A stretch of 64,000 bases of DNA from JBPRGG01 sp051418075 (lineage in GTDB: Bacteria; Bacteroidota; Bacteroidia; Cytophagales; Cyclobacteriaceae). Below, one piece after another: positions 16,992-25,937 of the stretch. The translations under genes were made by a program, and so were the position numbers. Below the pieces are notes generated by a model. The model made no database searches. It had not been told where the DNA came from and saw nothing but the letters and a program-made list of their open reading frames with translations. Positions within the stretch are counted from its first letter, which is position 1, and each line of letters starts with the position of its first letter. Location: the NCBI GenBank assembly GCA_051418075.1, contig JBPRGG010000026.1:1-64000 (forward strand), written 5' to 3'.

Positions 16992-18021
16992 TTACATCTC
17001 ACCAAATAGGCTCTTTGCTGTGTAATAGATTGTTTGATCGAATCTTCGTTCAGGGGTCAACATTTTTTCCCCTCCTTTCAAGATTATTTCCTTTAAAACT
17101 GTTTGCTTCATTAATGGGTTTGTCCTCCGCTCATGATTCATGTAATTCCTTGTGACTTTGCCACTCAATGCAAATTCCTTATCACTCTGCAAGCCAAAGG
17201 CCATTTCAGTGTAAATTCTCTGAATGTTGGTTTTATGGGAAGTTGATAGTTCATAGAGAATTTTAGTTAACCGAGCCGAACTCCTCATGAATCTGTTAAC
17301 ATCTCCCGCACCTTCATTAGATCTGTCAATGAAAGTTCTACAAATTGCAAAATCTGACCAAACGAAAAGATCAAATGCATTCTCGTCTAGAATGGGAGAT
17401 TTTCCTTTTGTCTTCCAAATTGGTTGGATAAGGAAAGGTGTTAAGAGAGTGTATTATTTCCTTTCTTTTCGAGTCGATCTCGATATTACTGTCCCAATGT
17501 TGAATTGTGGAACAAACAGGCTCAAAAATCTCTCGTATTTGTAAAAAATTCTTTTCACAAGAATGAGCAATCCCTAACGCTGAATAGGATGTTGTTGCTG
17601 GCCTTAACACAATTTCAGAACCCCAATCTTTTTCATCTTGATTGCAAGTGCTATTATCAGGAATAACTGTCAACTTTACTTCTAATGGTCGAAGTTGGGA
17701 GTTTTGATCACTGACAACAAGGTCAATACCTTTTATATCATCGAAAGCAAATTTTTGATAAGCTTCATACTTTGTCTCAAAATCAAAGGACAGCTTTGAG
17801 TTCTCAACTTTGGTATTGAATATTTCATCTATTTCAATTTCAGATGCTTGGACGTTCAAGTGAGAATCTACCGATAAGTAAATAGCTTTGATTGCTTTGT
17901 CTCGCATGTAGCAAGCAAGAGAGGCTGGGAAAGTACTGTTAAATTGGTTTTTGCCCCAAAGGTCACTTCCTGAGCGATTGGAATTTTGAATTCCGTATAA
18001 ACCTGGTTTTTCTTTATTCAT
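16992..18021 (-). pseudogene. HindVP-type (GRCGYC) type II restriction endonuclease, frameshifted
   Basis: The N-terminal 190 residues carry family features: WGKNQFNSTFPASLA at 22-36 and a PD-(D/E)XK-like core with GIDLVVSD (Asp100) and PLEVKL (Glu114, Lys116). The frame then fails. The continuation LIQPIWKTKGKSPILDE, ENAFDLFVWSDFA and the rest down to 16992 is intact in the next frame. The switch must lie around 17430-17456, just after a TAATAA stretch. The span is 1030 bases, one more than a multiple of three, consistent with a single inserted base in an otherwise 342-residue protein. It is divergent from the methyltransferase. The cause is either natural inactivation or assembly error. HindVP-family enzymes recognise GRCGYC. 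Confidence 0.85.
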
Positions 18022-18027
18022 AAATAA

Positions 18028-18053
18028 AATGACGTCAATATTTTGACGTCATT
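18028..18053. promoter_or_regulatory. palindromic operator with two GACGTC sites between R and M genes
   Basis: A perfect inverted repeat: arm AATGACGTCAA at 18028-18038, spacer TATT, and arm TTGACGTCATT at 18043-18053. Each arm contains GACGTC, which fits the GRCGYC recognition sequence of the HindVP family. A TTTG at 18042-18045 is positioned as a -33 element, 19 bases before TATATTG at 18065, for transcription toward the methyltransferase. The palindrome would therefore overlap the M promoter and lies 7 bases from the R start codon. Control by methylation or by bound methyltransferase is inferred. Confidence 0.75.
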
Positions 18054-18106
18054 AAAATGTAACGTATATTGCACCTCTAAGTTAATAATTTCATAAAGAC
18101 AAAGAA

Positions 18107-19039
18107 ATGGTAGGTATCGATCTTTTTTCCGGTTGTGGTGGTATGTCCCTCGGTTTTCAAAAAGCAAAGATAAAGGTCGTTAAAGCTTATGAGTATTGGG
18201 ATGAAGCCATTAAGTGTTATAAGGAGAATTTTAAGCACCCCATAGAAAAGGCTGATTTGAGTAATTACGAGTCGTATTTGGATGATATATCCAGTGCAAA
18301 TCCAGATGTTATTTTCGGAGGACCACCATGTCAAGACTTCTCTCATGCTGGAAACAGAAGTGAAGGAAATCGAGCAGATTTAACCAAGTCGTTTGCAGAA
18401 ATAGTTTCTAGTGTTCGTCCTCAATGGTATGTGATGGAAAATGTTGATAGATCGCGAAATAGTCTAGCATATAAAGGTGCACGGAAAATTTTCAAAGACT
18501 CTGGCTATGGAATTACTGAAATTGTTTTGGACGCTAGTCTTTGTGGAGCACCTCAAAAAAGGAAGAGATTCTTTTCAATTGGTTTGCAAAATGGATTTGA
18601 TGGATTCCTATTGCATGATTTGAAAAAGGATTTATCAAGTGACCCAATGACTGTTCGAAGGTTCTTTAATGGAATTTTTGATGTTGAGCACTATTACAGA
18701 CATCCAAGAAATTATAATCGGAGGGCAATCTTTTCGATCGATGAACCTTCTCCAACAATTCGTGGAGTTAATCGACCTGTTCCAGCTGGCTACCCTGTAC
18801 ATCCTAATGATCCCGTGAAAATTGAAGGAGTAAGAGAGCTTTCAACTTTTGAAAGAGCTTTGATTCAAACCTTTCCGGAAAGCTTCACATTTCCATCCAA
18901 TTCGAAAACAACCAATGAGCAATTAATCGGAAATGCGGTTCCTATAAAACTTGCTGAGTATGTGGCTAAAGCAGTTATGAAATATAATTTGGCTAATGTA
19001 TGTCCAAGAGAAGAAGATCAATTGATCCAGGGTTTGTAG
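18107..19039 (+). CDS. DNA (cytosine-5) methyltransferase of a HindVP-type R-M system
   Basis: A 310-residue m5C methyltransferase with all main motifs in order: I, DLFSGCGG at residues 5-12; IV, GGPPCQDFS with catalytic Cys75; VI, ENV at 111-113; VIII, QKRKR at 150-154; X, GNAVP at 275-279. The target-recognition region lies around 160-240. It methylates cytosine in the cassette's recognition sequence, probably GRCGYC given the adjacent endonuclease family. The start at ATG places motif I only four residues in, which is normal for compact members. A small gene overlaps its 3' end by 40 bases. Confidence 0.93.
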   Translation: MVGIDLFSGCGGMSLGFQKAKIKVVKAYEYWDEAIKCYKENFKHPIEKADLSNYESYLDDISSANPDVIFGGPPCQDFSHAGNRSEGNRADLTKSFAEIVSSVRPQWYVMENVDRSRNSLAYKGARKIFKDSGYGITEIVLDASLCGAPQKRKRFFSIGLQNGFDGFLLHDLKKDLSSDPMTVRRFFNGIFDVEHYYRHPRNYNRRAIFSIDEPSPTIRGVNRPVPAGYPVHPNDPVKIEGVRELSTFERALIQTFPESFTFPSNSKTTNEQLIGNAVPIKLAEYVAKAVMKYNLANVCPREEDQLIQGL

Positions 19040-19305
19040 AGTGGCTACAATCTGAAAAAAACTTGAAAGAAAGAAGTTCAAGAGATGTTAAATCACACCT
19101 TCTCAGGGCTGATGAAATAATTGATGTTGATGATATGACCCTTCGAGAGCCTGAAGTTACTTATGGTTTGTCCAAATCAGAAAAGTATCAAGACTTGCCA
19201 TCAAGCACAAAATCTCATCTCAAAAGAGCAGTTCGGTTGTATAAGGAATACCTCGGTAAAAAATTCAAAGACGTTAATAAGAAAATTTTCAACTTGTTTT
19301 GGTAG
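19000..19305 (+). CDS. small R-M-associated protein, unknown function
   Basis: A 101-residue basic protein that starts inside the last 40 bases of the methyltransferase gene in another frame. It is predicted to be mostly helical: FVEWLQSEKNLKERSSRDVKS, in a pattern like the core-binding (SAM-like) domain of tyrosine recombinases, then SSTKSHLKRAVRLYKEYLG. No catalytic recombinase domain follows. The overlap implies coupled expression with the methyltransferase. It could be a DNA-binding controller or accessory subunit. I do not recognise a named family. Confidence 0.65.
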   Translation: MSKRRRSIDPGFVEWLQSEKNLKERSSRDVKSHLLRADEIIDVDDMTLREPEVTYGLSKSEKYQDLPSSTKSHLKRAVRLYKEYLGKKFKDVNKKIFNLFW

Positions 19306-19424
19306 ATGATCTTTACCGTCACGACATGAAGCACAACAGGTGACCTAAAGCATATATATGGTCATCTGATGAGGTATCCAATTTCATTTTATTTGGTTTC
19401 GGCTATAACCAATGGTCTGGAAGA

Positions 19425-20378
19425 TCAATAAACGGCCTCAGGGAGAAAATACTGTTGCTGCCTGAATAATTCACTGATCCGGGGATACTCAAACAATGCC
19501 AGCTGGTCATCATTGATCTGCCCCAAAATATAATTACCCTCTTCCGGCCGGGGAAAAAACTCGATCTTATCCGGTTGATCCTGACCTACCTGCTCTACCT
19601 CCAGGCGGGCGTAAGGGGGCAACTGAGCTAAACTGTCGTAAATGGGATCCTCTCCCCGGTCCAGGTACCGGTCTGTAAGGATATACTGAAACCGCTCCAG
19701 GTAGTCCATTAACTTTGTAGTGTCCATTTGGGCCAGTCCTTCTACCTGGAAAAAATCCCGGGCATAGGAAATGGTAAACCCTTGCCGGGCCTGACCAGGA
19801 TAGGTGAGTGACAAATAATTAAGGCTGTTCCAATTGGTGGTCATCACGATCCGGTCGCGCCAGTCATTCTCAGTAATTTCATAGAGCCCGGCCACATAAC
19901 TTTCATAGCCAGGCAAATGGACAATATAGGGCTGGTCTGACTCCGGTTGCATAAAGTAAGTCACTCCCTGGTTCCGGTTACCGGCAGTGAGGTAAGATTG
20001 AACCATTTCCTCATCCTGGTAGATCTCCACCCTAATGCCCTGCTCCTGTAATAATTGGATAATTTCATCTTGCTGGGCCCGGGCTACCGGTCTTTGCACC
20101 TGTATTCGCTTCAATACCGAAAGTAAAACCTGGCGCAGTCCTTCATCCAATTGATAAACGTCATTCACCAACCACCTTCCATTTTTCTGACTTAAGATGT
20201 TGTTGAATTGCTCCCCTTGCATGACGATCCGGTTTACAGCGGCAGTATCCTCCACTATGAATAAGTTGCGGGGTACGGATACCTTGTCCCTTTCCTGATC
20301 CAGACTGATCAGGATAATGGTGCCGGACAAAAGCATCAGCCAAATCACTAAAAGCCTTATGTTTTTTCTTCGCTGCAT
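19425..20378 (-). CDS. DUF4340-domain protein of the gld ABC cluster
   Basis: A 317-residue protein with one N-terminal membrane anchor (residues about 8-26) and an extracytoplasmic alpha/beta region. It has the DUF4340 pattern NGRWLVNDVYQLDEGLRQVLLSVL at about 66-89 and weak internal repetition. It begins 1 base after gldG and ends the gldA-gldF-gldG operon. DUF4340 proteins commonly accompany GldG-type substrate-binding components in ABC-2 systems, so it is probably an accessory extracytoplasmic component. Confidence 0.82.
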   Translation of the reverse strand: MQRRKNIRLLVIWLMLLSGTIILISLDQERDKVSVPRNLFIVEDTAAVNRIVMQGEQFNNILSQKNGRWLVNDVYQLDEGLRQVLLSVLKRIQVQRPVARAQQDEIIQLLQEQGIRVEIYQDEEMVQSYLTAGNRNQGVTYFMQPESDQPYIVHLPGYESYVAGLYEITENDWRDRIVMTTNWNSLNYLSLTYPGQARQGFTISYARDFFQVEGLAQMDTTKLMDYLERFQYILTDRYLDRGEDPIYDSLAQLPPYARLEVEQVGQDQPDKIEFFPRPEEGNYILGQINDDQLALFEYPRISELFRQQQYFLPEAVY

Positions 20379-20379
20379 A

Positions 20380-22050
20380 TCAGAATCTTGAATATTTTCT
20401 TTTTCGCAGGTAATACCTGATCAAACCATACAGAATAACCAGCAATACCGGCACTACCAGGTTCAGGACCTGCCATTGCAACCGGCTTTCCTGAATCTTG
20501 ATCTTATCCAGAGGCCGTAATTCCACCTCCTTGGTACGGGCGGTAATGATGCCCTGCTCTTCCAGCAAATAGGCCAGTGAATTTAAAATAAAATCCTTAT
20601 TGGCAAAGGTTTGCCGGGTGATGGGATCAAATCCCAGGGGATAAGGCCGGCTATTTTCCGGGTTCAGTTCATTTCGGGCCAAATCACCATCAGCACAGAT
20701 CATGATCTTGGTAGGTTCACTCATTGCTTTAAATGAAGCTTCCCGGGCAAAAGAAGGCAGCACCCGATTACGGTAAAGCGATTGAAAAGATCCTTCCAGC
20801 AGATAGGCCAGGGGAACTGTTCCCTGATTAAAGGTTTCTGGTTCCAGTCCGGTCCTGATCTCATTCAGGCTAACCAGCCAGGGCAGATCCATCAGGCGGG
20901 AATACTGGGAAGAATAAAACATGGGGGTTTTTTTCACTCCTTCCGCTTTGATCGTGTCCAGGGTACTAACATATTTTAAATAAATGGCATCCAGGTTTTT
21001 TACTATTGGATGATCGCTGTAATTGTTGACCAGCAAGAAATAGGGCCAGGGCAGGGGCCGGATCTGAGGCTGATCACCTACGTTTCCTACCACTACCGGA
21101 TAACTGGCCGAATTCAGATCCTGTACCAACTGGTCATTGATTCGTACGCCATAACGAAACAGCATATCATCCAGGTTGGCTTCAAAAGGAATAGCCAAAG
21201 TTCCTTGTCCACCGATGCTGTCAGGATCCAGTTTGACCGCATCCATCAGGAACATTCCCTTTCCGCCATTCATAAGGAATTGATCCAGCGCATACTTTTG
21301 AGGGGCAGAAAATTCATTTTGAGGCTGTACCAGGATAAAAGCATCGAATCCGGTGAGGGAAGTATTGTCAAGATCCAGGTCAGAAACCAGGTAAAATTCA
21401 TTCAGCTCTTGGCGTAAACCAGCATAATAAAGAGAATCAGATCCTCCTGCTCCTATCAGGGCAATCCGGCTTTTATCATAATCAGACAGCTGGCTGATGG
21501 TGGCAGCCAGTTCATATTCAATACCCTCTATTGATTTGTTCAGATCAGTGCTACCCTGGATGCCTTTAAGCAGCATCACGCCTTTTTCCTGTCCGCCATA
21601 ATACACCAGGGCCCCGGGAAAGATCAGCTTTTCAATACGTTGACCGTCTTCATTGGCAAAAACATTGGTAGGTTGAATGCCTCGCTCATTTAAACGCATC
21701 ATAAACTGCTGACGGGCATTCTGGCTGACTGCAGTCAGGGGATCAATGAATTTATACTGGATCTTATTATCAGCATACACCCGGAATTCATCCAATGTTT
21801 CACGAATGGCTTTTTGAAACCGTTTAAACCCGCTGGGCAATTCACCAGCCAGGTACACATCCACATATACCACATCATCCAGATTAGCTAAAACATCTTT
21901 GGTAGCCTCTGATATGCTGTAACGGTTTTCCTCAGTGAGATCCCAGCGAAAGAAAAATTTACCGGCTAAATGATTGATTAAAATCACCAGGGTGATCCCG
22001 ATCAAAAATTTTAGTATATCTTCCAGCCATTTGCTATCCAGTTTCACCAT
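20380..22050 (-). CDS. gldG: gliding-motility ABC transporter substrate-binding protein GldG
   Basis: A 556-residue protein with an N-terminal membrane helix (about 14-30), a large extracytoplasmic domain (ABC_transp_aux type, with DVYLAGELPSGFKRFQ and YVDVY early) and a C-terminal anchor (VLNLVVPVLLVILYGLIRYY) followed by basic residues. This is the usual architecture of GldG, which with GldA and GldF forms an ABC system needed for gliding in Flavobacterium johnsoniae. It overlaps gldF by 7 bases, implying translational coupling. Confidence 0.9.
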   Translation of the reverse strand: MVKLDSKWLEDILKFLIGITLVILINHLAGKFFFRWDLTEENRYSISEATKDVLANLDDVVYVDVYLAGELPSGFKRFQKAIRETLDEFRVYADNKIQYKFIDPLTAVSQNARQQFMMRLNERGIQPTNVFANEDGQRIEKLIFPGALVYYGGQEKGVMLLKGIQGSTDLNKSIEGIEYELAATISQLSDYDKSRIALIGAGGSDSLYYAGLRQELNEFYLVSDLDLDNTSLTGFDAFILVQPQNEFSAPQKYALDQFLMNGGKGMFLMDAVKLDPDSIGGQGTLAIPFEANLDDMLFRYGVRINDQLVQDLNSASYPVVVGNVGDQPQIRPLPWPYFLLVNNYSDHPIVKNLDAIYLKYVSTLDTIKAEGVKKTPMFYSSQYSRLMDLPWLVSLNEIRTGLEPETFNQGTVPLAYLLEGSFQSLYRNRVLPSFAREASFKAMSEPTKIMICADGDLARNELNPENSRPYPLGFDPITRQTFANKDFILNSLAYLLEEQGIITARTKEVELRPLDKIKIQESRLQWQVLNLVVPVLLVILYGLIRYYLRKRKYSRF

Positions 22051-22772
22051 TTTCTGCTCTTTAAAATTAAATGGGTTAAAAACAACATGATAAAGATCAT
22101 ACTTAAAAAATATAGGATATCGCGGCTATCCAGTAAACCCTTACTCATGGAGTTATAATGGTACAGGATTCCCAGTTGTTCCAACCAGAAGGAAAACTGC
22201 CCCCAGACATCAATGCTGGCCAGCGAAGTGAAGCCATTGTAAAGAATAAAACTGAGAAAAACAGCTATGATAAATGCGATGATCTGGTTTTCTGTAAGGG
22301 ATGAAGAAAAGATGCCGATGGAGGTAAATACACCACCCAGCAGAGCCAGCCCTATGTAGGAGCCAACTACCCCGGCTGTATCTACATTACCCACCGGATT
22401 ACCCAATTGATATACTGAAAAATAATACACCAGAGTAGGAATAAGGGCAAAAAGGACCAGCAGGAAGCCAGCCAGGTATTTTCCCATAATGATTTGCCAA
22501 TCGGTCAGGGGCTGGGTCAATAACAGTTCCATAGTACCGGTTTTCTTTTCTTCGGCAAATGCCCGCATGGTAATGGCCGGGATCAGGAACATGAATACAT
22601 AAGGCCCCAGGTTAAAAAGGGTATCCATATCAGCATAGCCATATTCCAGCAGGCTGGTTTCAGGAAACACCCACATCAGCAGCCCTATTCCGGTCAGGAA
22701 TACCCCAATCACGATATACGCAATCAAAGAATTCAAAAAACTGCTCACTTCTTTTCTCAATACCTGTAGCAT
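22044..22772 (-). CDS. gldF: gliding-motility ABC transporter permease GldF
   Basis: A 242-residue ABC-2 type permease with six hydrophobic segments. The loop AFAEEKKTGTMELLLTQPL at about 69-87 is the conserved ABC-2 membrane-domain motif. It lies between gldA and gldG on one strand, 5 bases after gldA and overlapping gldG, so the three form one operon. It should form the membrane channel for the GldA ATPase. Confidence 0.92.
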   Translation of the reverse strand: MLQVLRKEVSSFLNSLIAYIVIGVFLTGIGLLMWVFPETSLLEYGYADMDTLFNLGPYVFMFLIPAITMRAFAEEKKTGTMELLLTQPLTDWQIIMGKYLAGFLLVLFALIPTLVYYFSVYQLGNPVGNVDTAGVVGSYIGLALLGGVFTSIGIFSSSLTENQIIAFIIAVFLSFILYNGFTSLASIDVWGQFSFWLEQLGILYHYNSMSKGLLDSRDILYFLSMIFIMLFLTHLILKSRKW

Positions 22773-22777
22773 AGCCT

Positions 22778-23716
22778 CTATTTTTCACCTCCCTGTGATG
22801 CTTCTTTCCGGGTCAGCTGCTGAAAGATCATCTCCATGGTATTTTCCTCTTTTTTCAGTCCCAAAAGGGGCAGATCTTGTTCTGATGCAATACGGAAAAT
22901 TTCTGACCTTAATTCCTGGTCCTTATCTATCTTTAGCTGATATAATCCTGCCCCGGTATGTTCAATAGCGTGGATGGTGGGTAGTTGCTCGAAGGGAGAC
23001 ATATCTACATCCTGTGAAAACTCCAGACTTAATACCGCCTGTTTATCGATTCCCTTCTGTAATTCGATCACCTGATTATCTGCAACGATCTTTCCCTGGT
23101 TGATAATGATTACCCGGTCGCACAAGGCCTGTACCTCCTGCATAATATGGGTGGAAAAAATCACCGTTTTTTCCCGGCTGATCAGCTTTATCAGTTGCCG
23201 GATCTCCACGATCTGGTTAGGATCCAAACCGGTAGTAGGTTCATCCAGGATCAGCACCCTGGGATCATGGATTAGGGCCTGGGCCAGTCCAATTCGCTGG
23301 CGATATCCTTTAGATAAAGTCCCTATTTTCTTATTTTGCTCCACCTCCAGTCCGCACAGCCGGATCATTTCCCCGGTTCTGTTTTTTAAGGCGGCTCCCT
23401 GAAGCTGATATAGTTTGCCGATAAAATGAAGATACTCATGCACATACATATCCAGATAAAGCGGATTATGCTCAGGCAGGTAACCGATCAGTTTTTTTAC
23501 GGCCAGTTCATCTTCCTGAACATTATGCTGATAAATTTCGACAGAGCCTGTTGTGGGAGGAATAAAACCGGTAGCTATTTTCATGGTGGTAGATTTTCCT
23601 GCACCATTGGGTCCTAAAAAGCCCAGTATCTCGCCTTCCTGTACAGAAAAGGAGATATTATCCACTGCTTTTTGCTTACCATAAATCTTGGTGAGTTGCT
23701 TAACCTGTAGTGACAT
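22778..23716 (-). CDS. gldA: gliding-motility ABC transporter ATP-binding protein GldA
   Basis: A 312-residue ATPase. It has Walker A GPNGAGKST (35-43), ABC signature LSKGYRQR (from 134), Walker B VLILDEP (154-160), the D-loop TTGLDP, and the switch His in FSTHIM. The C-terminal 80 residues form the extension typical of ABC-2 ATPases such as GldA and NatA. It is first in the gldA-gldF-gldG-DUF4340 operon and is divergent from the lipid A deacylase gene. Presence of this set supports a gliding-type Bacteroidota but does not prove motility. Confidence 0.92.
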   Translation of the reverse strand: MSLQVKQLTKIYGKQKAVDNISFSVQEGEILGFLGPNGAGKSTTMKIATGFIPPTTGSVEIYQHNVQEDELAVKKLIGYLPEHNPLYLDMYVHEYLHFIGKLYQLQGAALKNRTGEMIRLCGLEVEQNKKIGTLSKGYRQRIGLAQALIHDPRVLILDEPTTGLDPNQIVEIRQLIKLISREKTVIFSTHIMQEVQALCDRVIIINQGKIVADNQVIELQKGIDKQAVLSLEFSQDVDMSPFEQLPTIHAIEHTGAGLYQLKIDKDQELRSEIFRIASEQDLPLLGLKKEENTMEMIFQQLTRKEASQGGEK

Positions 23717-24097
23717 TCCGGTTGATTCAGTTTAAAACCAGATCATTTTCTGATCGGCTCAAAAATAACGATATTATTGAAAAAAATATTATTTTTAAGA
23801 TATTGCTTCCTGTTAATTAACTGTTTAGTCTAATCATATCAGCTTAAAATTAAAGGTGTTGATTTTAAAATGATCTACTTTGGTAATAATAATTAGCCAT
23901 TCGAATTTTAAAAGCCTGTTTTAAACCATATTGATTGGGTTTGGTACCTTAATTACTCAGGATAAACCAGTATTTTCTACTGAACAGGATCAAGCTTAAG
24001 ATCTGATTCAAAATAATTTTTCATCTTCTTTTTTTAATAAATATAAAATATAGTTACTTTGCCAGTTATCTTCATTGAATTTTAATTAATCCAAAAT
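23717..24097. promoter_or_regulatory. divergent intergenic region between gldA and the lipid A deacylase gene
   Basis: A 381-base AT-rich region that must carry promoters for both directions. TACTTTG-like elements occur near 23877 and 24053, close to the phylum -7 consensus TAnnTTTG but one base short. I cannot pair them with a -33 TTTG at the proper distance. No gene or repeat is seen. Confidence 0.35.
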
Positions 24098-25207
24098 ATG
24101 AGGGGGTATATATTCAGGTTGCTTTTTCAGCTAGCTTGCTTATTCCTTTGCATGTCAGCTCAAAGTCAGCCGTTGCCGTCAGCTGATTATACCCATACCC
24201 TGGGTTTTAATGCTTTCCAGGGCTTTGTGATAAAGCACGATAAAGAAATGGGACATATGGCCCCGGGAGGAGTAAGTGGGTTCGAACTGTTTTGGAATAA
24301 AAATACCTATGGAAAACAAGCCTGGGAACAGGTTTTTAATTATCCTGACCTGGGGATGTCTTTTACCTATTTTAATTTCAACAATCCCTACCTGGATAAA
24401 ACCCTCAGTACTTTCTTCTACAGTGATTTTTACCTGACAAGAACCCGTCATCTGGATCTTATCGGGCGAATTGGAACCGGATTAAGTTATCATACAAAAC
24501 CTTACCACAAGCTCACCAATAACAAAAATGTAGCCATAGGCAGTGATTTTACTTACAATATTCAAATCCGTTTTGGGATCAACTGGAAAATTAATCAGCA
24601 ATTGGCCTGGAATAACAATATAACTATTAGTCATTTTTCCCAGGCTGCACTTTCACAGCCCAATAAAGGCCTGAACATTGTGGCGGCCAATACGGGCTTG
24701 TCCTATAATCTGCAGGAAGAAAAACCCGACTATAAAAAAGATGCCAGCTCCTTTATCTATGACAAAGAAATTCACAACCACCTTAGTTTTTCCTTTGCTT
24801 TGAAAGAGATCCCCCCCATCGGCGGACCTAAGTATGGCGTGTATGTAATTTCTTATTATGGCAATAAACAGATCAGTAATACCAATATACTAAATCTGGG
24901 CTTTGACTTTTTCGCTAATACCGCCCTGAAAGAAGAAATGAAACATGATCCCAAGGTCAACCAGGATGATCCTCCTGATTTTAAACGGGTGGGAGTAACT
25001 TTGGGCCACGAACTCGCGCTGCATAAAGTGGCTTTTTTATCTCAGCTGGGATATTACATTTATCAGCCTTACAAATCTGATAAAAGAATTTATCAAAGAT
25101 ATGCTATAAAATTTTACCTGGACCATCATCTGTTTGCGGCCCTTGGGTTTGTATCTCATTTTGCCAAAGCAGATCACGGTGAATGGACCATAGGATATCG
25201 GTTTTAA
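24098..25207 (+). CDS. acyloxyacyl hydrolase / PagL-like lipid A deacylase
   Basis: A 369-residue predicted outer-membrane beta-barrel protein with a signal peptide (cut near SAQSQ). The segment ISHFSQAALSQPNKGLN at about 172-188 matches the catalytic His-x-Ser region of PagL-type 3-O-deacylases and acyloxyacyl hydrolase-family proteins in Bacteroidota, and alternating hydrophobic strands fill the rest. It would remove an acyl chain from lipid A in the outer membrane. It is longer than enterobacterial PagL. The next gene starts 4 bases after its stop. Confidence 0.82.
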   Translation: MRGYIFRLLFQLACLFLCMSAQSQPLPSADYTHTLGFNAFQGFVIKHDKEMGHMAPGGVSGFELFWNKNTYGKQAWEQVFNYPDLGMSFTYFNFNNPYLDKTLSTFFYSDFYLTRTRHLDLIGRIGTGLSYHTKPYHKLTNNKNVAIGSDFTYNIQIRFGINWKINQQLAWNNNITISHFSQAALSQPNKGLNIVAANTGLSYNLQEEKPDYKKDASSFIYDKEIHNHLSFSFALKEIPPIGGPKYGVYVISYYGNKQISNTNILNLGFDFFANTALKEEMKHDPKVNQDDPPDFKRVGVTLGHELALHKVAFLSQLGYYIYQPYKSDKRIYQRYAIKFYLDHHLFAALGFVSHFAKADHGEWTIGYRF

Positions 25208-25211
25208 TAAT

Positions 25212-25937
25212 ATGAGAAAGTTATTTCCAATTTTCCTGCTTTATCTAATTACCGCCTGTGGCAGCGAATCCTTTGACTGTATGAAACAGGCCGGTGAACT
25301 GCAAAAGCAACAAATTGAAATTGAGTGGTTTAACAAACTCATGGTATATGATGAAACAGATATTATACTTTCCCAGGGCCCGGAAATTGCGGTTTGGCTG
25401 GAGGCAGGAGAAAACCTGATCCCTTCTATTGAATTTAAGTTCCTGAAGGGTCAATTATCTATTTATAATAAAAACTATTGCAACTGGGTTCGTGATAAGA
25501 GCAAACCCAAAATCTATATCACTGTACCTGACCTGAAGGAGGTTGAACTTTATGACTATGGCAACCTGGAATCCAGCCACCAGCTGGCATTTAAAAAACT
25601 TTCGCTGCTGCTGGAAGGTACCGGAGACGTTACACTGGATTTGAACACCGATACTTTGATTTTAAACTCCAATTTTGTATCCCGGGTGGAACTGACCGGG
25701 GTAACCGGATATTTTCAGGTAGAAACCGATGATGACAGCCAGGTCTGGGCAGAAAACCTCAGGTCTGATCAGGTAAAAGTAGTTCACAATGGCAGTAATT
25801 TTATAAAAGTATTCCCCCAGCAGGTTTTATGGGCAGAAATTATAAAGAATGGTACCATTTACAGCTATAATGAACCTCCGGAGGTGAATTTATCCAACAA
25901 AGGCCCCGGCCGGTTAATTTTTGTACCTGATTCATAA
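25212..25937 (+). CDS. DUF2807 (head GIN domain) lipoprotein
   Basis: A 241-residue protein with a lipoprotein signal (LYLITAC, Cys16), so it is membrane-anchored outside the cytoplasm. The body is a right-handed beta-helix-like GIN-domain repeat: KIYITVPDLKEVELYDYGNLES followed by LLLEGTGDVTLDL and similar turns. The family is common in Bacteroidota and its biochemical function is unknown. It lies 4 bases after the deacylase gene and is probably co-transcribed. Confidence 0.82.
   Translation: MRKLFPIFLLYLITACGSESFDCMKQAGELQKQQIEIEWFNKLMVYDETDIILSQGPEIAVWLEAGENLIPSIEFKFLKGQLSIYNKNYCNWVRDKSKPKIYITVPDLKEVELYDYGNLESSHQLAFKKLSLLLEGTGDVTLDLNTDTLILNSNFVSRVELTGVTGYFQVETDDDSQVWAENLRSDQVKVVHNGSNFIKVFPQQVLWAEIIKNGTIYSYNEPPEVNLSNKGPGRLIFVPDS

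Noticed and set aside
16843..17155. Short plus-strand frames opposite the endonuclease 3' end
   Set aside because: They are low-complexity hydrophobic translations opposite conserved HindVP-type codons, so they are shadows.
19340..19370. Hairpin GTGACC ... GGTCAT after the R-M small gene as a terminator
   Set aside because: The stem is short with a mismatch, the loop is long and no T run follows.
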